Below, piece by piece: positions 58,923-64,000 of a DNA stretch of 64,000 nt (position 1 is its first letter; each line of letters opens with the position of its first letter). The translations under genes and the position numbers were made by a program. The notes beneath the pieces are model-generated. The model had not been told where the DNA came from. It was given only the letters and a program-made list of their open reading frames with translations, and ran no database searches. Source of the DNA: Tomocerus qinae (lineage: Eukaryota; Arthropoda; Collembola; Entomobryomorpha; Tomoceridae); contig CM034548.1 of NCBI GenBank assembly GCA_020055645.1, positions 558,001-622,000 of the forward strand, written 5' to 3'.

Positions 58923-59289
58923 ATTATGGTAAATGGTAGTTTGCGTTTAGAAATTATCTTAGACTAGTGAACCCAGCTAAGGGGCAAGCCTAGCACTCAA
59001 GAGAAATTCGGCAGGCCACCCAACATAGTAATAAAACAATTCCGAACAGATCCCTAAGGTTATTGGGTTAACTTTGTAAATACAAAGTATATTTAAATTA
59101 ATATACTTTTATTTTCTAAGGTGGTTGGCAAAATTTTCAAAGAATAAATAGTGGCTCCCAGTACAGTTATTTAATTATACAAAAGGTGTGGCAACGGCAC
59201 AAAATAATCAAGAGGGTAGCAAAAAATTAAACCCACCTCTACAATAAAATGTTAAATAAGTTTGTCCATATAGCAGAACCAATAGATGT

Positions 59290-59384
59290 TTCCCACAATT
59301 CCAGAATAACACAGACAGGTATTGGAATCATTTCAATACCTGATCATGTTAATTTGACCGGTCACCAATTGTGGGAAACCTATA
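59290..59384. repeat. hairpin-forming inverted repeats
   Basis: TTTCCCACAATT pairs with AATTGTGGGAAA, and between them GGTATTGGAATC pairs with a near-complement GATT/CAATACC. Two nested stems. Confidence 0.65.
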
Positions 59385-60718
59385 TTTGGATTGGAAGTTT
59401 TGAAATGCTATTTAATACGCACATTACGATCATTTAGAAATTTCAATGTGCCCTTTCGTTAATCATTTGCATTCAATCACCACTCACCATTCAATCAATG
59501 TTTTGGTGTAATAATAAAATGAAACTCGACTCATTTTGGTGGTTTAGAGAAAGGAGGATATGCAATAAGAAACTGGAGTAGAGGTCTTGTAGCCCTTAAA
59601 ATTTCACCCAGACAACATGTACATGTTCCTATACCTAAAATGAGACCCTGAGGCTGTAGGATTTTTTAAAGAAAATATAATACATGGCCGGAGTAGGAAA
59701 AAATTTTTTTTTCAAAAATCGATTTGGAAGGGTTTGCCTGGGATTTTGACACTTTTAAGCGTATCCCCAGAGAGAGGGAAAGTTTCAGCAACTTTTATGA
59801 AGAAATTGCGTGTGTTATATTTTTTTTTGATTTTTAAATCAGGTTTGAAAACCACCAAAAACCGACGATTTTTGGCCTCATAACTTAGCCGACGGCCTTT
59901 ATGAGACATACCCATTAACATTACTTATTAGCCTACAATTATGATGCAGGTCGATTTAATACTATCTACGTTAAACTTAATCATTAGCGCGCTACCACCG
60001 CGCGCGCTGACACAAATCATTCGTTTTGAAGGAATTGGATAATTTTCATCACCCAGATGTAAAAATTCACGCTGATTACGGATAAATAATTTGATTTATG
60101 AAAAACTTAATATTAGCGCCCAGCAACCGCGCGCGCTGACACATATTATTAGTTTAAAGGAATTGTAATAAATCTAAATATTTTATCTGTAATCGGCGTC
60201 AATTTTTACATCTGACTGATAAAAATTTTCAAATTCCTTCAAAACGAATGATTTGTGTCAGGGCGCGCGGTGCAGGGCGCTAATATTAATTTTAGGGTAA
60301 CTCTAATTATTTTAGTCATAAACAGCGTCAATTTTACATCTGAATGATGAAATTTATCCAATTCCTTCAAAACGAATGATTTGTGTCAGCGCGCGCGGTG
60401 GTAGCGCGCTAATGATTAAGTTTAACGTAGATAGTATTAAATCGACCTGCATCATAATTGTAGGCTAATAAGTAATGTTAATGGGTATGTCTCATAAAGG
60501 CCGTCGGCTAAGTTATGAGGCCAAAAATCGTCGGTTTTTGGTGGTTTTCAAACCTGATTTAAAAATCAAAAAAAAATATAACACACGCAATTTCTTCATA
60601 AAAGTTGCTGAAACTTTCCCTCTCTCTGGGGATACGCTTAAAAGTGTCAAAATCCCGGGCAAACCCTTCCAAATCGATTTTTGAAAAAAAAAATTTTTCC
60701 TACTCCGGCCATGTATTA

Positions 60719-61549
60719 CCGTAATAATCGATATAATTCCGCGTACTGAAATAATTCCGCGTGCGCGGAATTATTTCGATTTTACTTTGCCTTTTTGGCT
60801 GTTAATGGTAATAGTTCCGCGTATCGAAATAATTCCGCGTACCTGTACCTAAAAAGATGATGAAGGTAAAAAAGAATTACGAAGACTAAATGTTAACTCT
60901 GCTGTCATCCCAGGAGGATGTACTAAATACATCCAGCCAGCAGATGTCAGCTGGAACAAGCCGTTCAAAGGTTCCATCAGGAAACAATACAATGTGTGGG
61001 TATCCTTTCCTGGAAACATTGAAACTGCTAAAGGTGGTAATTCAGAGCCACCCTCTTTGAGTGTAGTCTGCAGTTGGATTGTCGAAGCCTGGAATTCACT
61101 AACAGCAGACGTTATTAAAAAATCCTTCTTCTCTTGTGGAATTCTAAATGCCACAGATGGAATCCAGGACAATTTAATAACGGCCTTCAAACCAGGCAAG
61201 GATTGTAATGAAGGGCGAGAAATGCTACAGCAGCAGTATATGCAAATGGAACAGCCCTTAATCCATGAGGACGATATTTTATTGCCTTCAGATGAAGAAG
61301 ACATGGACCTCAATTTAATCGATTCGATAAATTTATCCGTCTTCAGATAATGACCTCTAAATAAATTTTTTCTAAAATTTTTTATCCCATTCATTGAAAA
61401 TAAAATAAATATTGACACTATGAAAAATAATTCCGCGTATCGAAATAATTCCGCGGATGCGGAATTATTTCGACATTTTTGGCCTTTTCAGAAATTTTTT
61501 CATTTGCTTGAAACAATAATTCCGCGCGGAATTATTTCGATTATTACGG
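60719..61549 (+). mobile_element. 831-bp internally deleted pogo-like element inserted at TA
   Basis: The ends CCGTAATAATCGA and TCGATTATTACGG are flanked by TA (60717-60718 and 61550-61551). Subterminal regions carry repeated AATTCCGCG / CGCGGAATT motifs in both orientations. Removing the element plus one TA restores the right arm of the surrounding palindrome to exactly match the left arm (GAAAATATAATACATGG), which proves the insertion boundaries. Confidence 0.92.
60853..61350 (+). pseudogene. C-terminal fragment of a pogo/Tigger-type DDE transposase
   Basis: The open frame of 165 residues reads NSAVIPGGCTKYIQPADVSW, then NKPFKGSIRKQYN. This is the characteristic P-G-G-C/M-T-x-x-x-Q-P-x-D-V-x-x-N-K-P-F-K motif after the last catalytic residue of pogo-like (DDE_1) transposases. 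WIVEAWNSLTADVIKKSF and FFSCGILNATDG follow, then an acidic tail (DDILLPSDEEDMDLNL). The DNA-binding domain and catalytic acids are absent, so it is non-autonomous. Confidence 0.88.
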
Positions 61550-61680
61550 TATATTTTCTTTAAAAAATCCTACAGCCTCAGGGTCTCATTTTAGGTATAG
61601 GAACATATACATGTTGTCTGGGTGAAATTTTAAGGGCTACAAAATGGCCGTCTCAGTTTCTTATTGCATATCCTCCTTTG

Positions 61681-61978
61681 TCTTTTAAGGAACATGCATA
61701 TATTATGTGTGTAATTGATGGGAGGAGAAGGTAATCAAAAGTGTTGCAGTCGGCACCTGCGTTAGACATGGGGGAGTGGGTTTTGCATTACGTAATATGT
61801 GCAGGTTCCCTAAGCTCTCCTACCAGACATAGATAGATATATAGATAGATAGGTAGGTAAATTTATTGCTTTATCTCAGTCTGTGGTTATATATTAGATC
61901 TGTGGTTATATATTAGATAGATGCACAGGCAAGATTTGCTGACTTAAGATTTAACTTAAATGATGCACTAAAACCTTT
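61681..61978. other. no supported feature
   Basis: AT-rich DNA with a short ATAGATAGATAG microsatellite near 61830-61850 and a duplicated GTGGTTATATATTAGAT near 61890. Confidence 0.6.
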
Positions 61979-62209
61979 TTGTCATATATCAATATTTTTA
62001 ATCAATATGTCAAACATAATTGGATCGGAACTTGGGACAGACCTTCAATTTTTCTAATATCAATTTGGAATATGAATAGTCGGTCGGATGAAATTGTAGC
62101 TAGAACAACAAACTACAAACAGTTCAAAGGGCTATCACAATTCATTGAAGGAAAGATGTCGATGTATTCACCCTATATTTTAGAAATTCATGGGCTACTT
62201 GGGAGATGA
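61979..62209 (+). pseudogene. decayed MULE-like transposase fragment
   Basis: Reads YVKHNWIGTWDRPSIFLISI, then WNMNSRSDEIVARTTNYKQF. This resembles the C-terminal region of animal FLYWCH-associated MULE proteins (YFE..YIG...R...F.I..WNM..R.....RTNN..EG). The usual NN.EGWH is degraded, and no upstream domain is found. A relic; other origins are possible. Confidence 0.45.
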
Positions 62210-62575
62210 AGCAATTCACTATAGACAGAATTTAATACCGGATAAAGAAAACATAAAACGTTGTAAATTATATGATTTGATTACATACGGTTACATCATA
62301 TTACTTAACCTTATTTGACACTGACCATACCTTTAACTTCTCTTTGACTGCTTCATTTACTTTAAATGCATTAAACAAGTCATCAGCATTACAGACATAG
62401 GCGTTTCATCTAAATATAATTATTAGGCATTTATTTACCCTTATGTGACTTTATCAAACTTCGCGTCAATTACTTGTACGATTGTAAAACTTCAGTTCTC
62501 GGTTATAAAACTACAGTATATGAGGTTGTAAAACTTCACTACACATAGATGTAAAACTTTAGATGTGAAAATTCC

Positions 62576-63205
62576 TGGATCTCCTTAAAACATCTCCACA
62601 CGTTAACTTGACAGTTTTGTATCAATTCTAGGGCTTGTAAACCGAGACGAAAATTCAAAACCCGGGTTTTAAACATTTATTTTTACGCGTAATTATGATG
62701 TCCACTGCCAAATTAGAATGATATTTTTAACTTAACACAATCTTTCTTTTATGAAGTACATCAGACAAATACATAAGTCATCAATTTCACAGTATTTTCA
62801 GCCGGGACAGGGTGTAGTGGAACATAATATTATATGTTTTCCTACTCCGGCTGATGAAGGATAACACACATTTAGTTTTTATTTAATCTGGACACAACTA
62901 GTGTGGGTGTGGCTCCCAATGCCCAAATTTCTATTTCAAGGTATATCCACATTTTATTAATTACCAAAATAATTCCCAAAAAATTGGCAGTTTAACCCTA
63001 AGAGAATGGGTTGTTATTATGATCATCATCTTATGACTTAGGCTCACACTCTGAACTCTGACTTTAGACCACTCCAAAACTTATGAGTGACTTAAGATCA
63101 CCTTTCCTCAAAATCGGTACCACGATATCCTCATCTCAAGACAATCTTATGGCAATATCTTTTGTCCATCTTATCGGTACCATGATCATCGTCTTATGAC
63201 TTAAG
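62576..63205. other. intergenic, scattered CTTAAG/ATCTTA motifs begin
   Basis: No gene recognised. From about 63050 the DNA is rich in GACTTAAGATC-type palindromes and GGTACCA(C/T)GAT motifs. Confidence 0.5.
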
Positions 63206-64000
63206 ATTGTAAAATAACAATCTTAAGTTCGTCTTTCCCAAGACCCCAATTTTGTCGTCTTGAGACGATCTTTCGTCCTTTTTGGTAGGCATTTTCCTCA
63301 ATAAAACGAATGTCCCTTGTGTTGGCTTTATCTCACATCAACAATTTACGAGAACTGTTGCCATAGTTTTCCGGATGAGAATACGGGAGTAGGGAGTGTC
63401 AATAGGAGGGTAATTGGATTGTTGATGAAAATTCAAGTATCCGTAGTAACCCCACTGATTTTGTCTAAAATTTTGCTTTGGCGAGGTCGTAAGATGGACT
63501 TGAGATGAACTTTCTTTGATTTTATGAAAGACGGGACTCAAGGCAAGGCAGTCTTGTGTAAGACGATGTTGTCACAATGATCGTGGTACCGATTTTCAAT
63601 AAGATCTTCGCTGGTCTTAAGATGATCTTACATAAGATAATCTTAAGATGGTCTTATGACGGAGGTTGGTAGTACCACCCTTAAGATAGTCAAATAACAA
63701 TCTTAAGTCCGTCTTTCCCAAGACTCCGATTTTGTCGTCTTGAGACGATCTTTCGTCCTTTTTGGTTGACATTGTCCTCATGTCCCTTGTGTTAGCTTTA
63801 TCTTACATCAACAATTTACAAGAATTGCCAAAACTGTTGCCTTGGTTTTCCGGATGGGAATGCGGCAGGAGGGAGTGTCAATAGGAGGGTAAATTGGATT
63901 TTTGATGTAAATTCAAGTATCCGTAGTAACCCCGCCGATTTTGTCTAAAGTTTTGCACTGACGAGATCATAAGATGGACTTGAGATGAACTTTCCTTGAT
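63206..64000. repeat. 480-bp-period tandem repeat, two copies, second cut by window end
   Basis: GTCTTTCCCAAGAC at 63231 recurs at 63711, and the following sequence (GTCGTCTTGAGACGATCTTT, TGTCCCTTGTGTT, ATTCAAGTATCCGTAGTAAC, AAGATGGACTTGAGATGAAC) recurs in order with small indels. Each copy is preceded by the hairpin AAGATTGTAAAATAACAATCTT or a variant. Confidence 0.88.

Larger units (their letters stand above)
59550..61680. mobile_element. foldback palindrome (about 1.3 kb without its insert)
   Basis: The left arm from 59550 (AAGGAGGATATGCAATAAGA) continues through CTGAGGCTGTAGGATTTTTT and AATACATGGCCGGAGTAGG to about 60000. The right arm mirrors it from 61680 down to 61552 and then, across an inserted element, from 60717 down to about 60400. 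The inner arms are near-identical: a 69-codon frame is the same in both. The centre has four GCGCGC-rich motifs of the type CAGCGCGCGCGGTG. No transposase. Confidence 0.88.
58569..62575. mobile_element. outer inverted-repeat pair enclosing nested elements
   Basis: GGAATTTTCACATCTAAAGT (then TTTACATC...TAGTGAAGTTTTACAACC) at 58569 is mirrored by the segment ending at 62575, over about 90 bp with moderate divergence. The interval holds the 21-bp minisatellite, the palindrome 59550-61680, the pogo copy and a MULE-like fragment. It may be the remains of one foldback element or two solo ends. Confidence 0.55.

Noticed and set aside
60849-61418. 189-codon minus-strand frame
   Set aside because: Shadow of the pogo transposase fragment on the plus strand, which has the recognisable motifs.

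Overview
This is AT-rich DNA from an animal, probably an invertebrate. It has spliced genes with GT-AG introns, long repeat-filled introns, microsatellites and many foldback DNA transposons. There are no bacterial operons, and I found no rRNA, tRNA or CRISPR array. I cannot name the species.

Region 1 (1-13.1 kb) is the 3' part of an FBXW7 / archipelago / sel-10 orthologue on the + strand. Seven exons encode the dimerisation-helix end, the F-box and eight WD40 repeats, down to the stop at 13065. The N-terminus lies upstream of the window. One 7.5-kb intron carries a 26-bp minisatellite and a 27-copy array of a 40-bp unit in perfect register. The last intron is almost entirely one inverted-repeat element with a second palindrome inside it.

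Region 2 (13.1-16.9 kb) is intergenic DNA with small transposons. One is a foldback element with an 8-bp target-site duplication (TSD); another is a non-LTR reverse-transcriptase fragment.

Region 3 (16.9-53.5 kb) is the main discovery: one giant Mutator-like/foldback transposon of about 36.6 kb. It is bounded by the same tip, AGGCGCGTTAAGTTAAACCC, in inverted orientation and by a 9-bp TSD, TACGCGAAC. Each arm has a 152-bp unique tip, then a ~125-bp satellite (Sat-A), then a ~173-bp satellite (Sat-B). Sat-B is organised into higher-order repeats: 692-bp tetramers in the right arm, and about 1,557- and 1,900-bp multimers in the left. The 7.3-kb core encodes, on the - strand, a spliced transposase. 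It has a PHD finger split by an intron, a MULE-type DDE core, and a C-terminal ULP1/C48 cysteine-protease domain with an apparently intact H-D-Q-C set. Two apparent frameshifts suggest that this copy is decaying. The layout recalls Drosophila FB-NOF, but with satellite-scale arms.

Region 4 (53.5-64 kb) is a nest of mobile elements. It holds an inverted-repeat element beside the giant element, a non-LTR RT tail, two pogo-like elements sharing CCGTA(A/T)TAATCGA tips, and a long palindrome cut by one pogo element at TA. There is also a 21-bp minisatellite, a MULE-like fragment and a 480-bp tandem repeat that runs off the end. One GC-richer open frame at about 57.6-57.9 kb may be an exon of an unrecognised gene.
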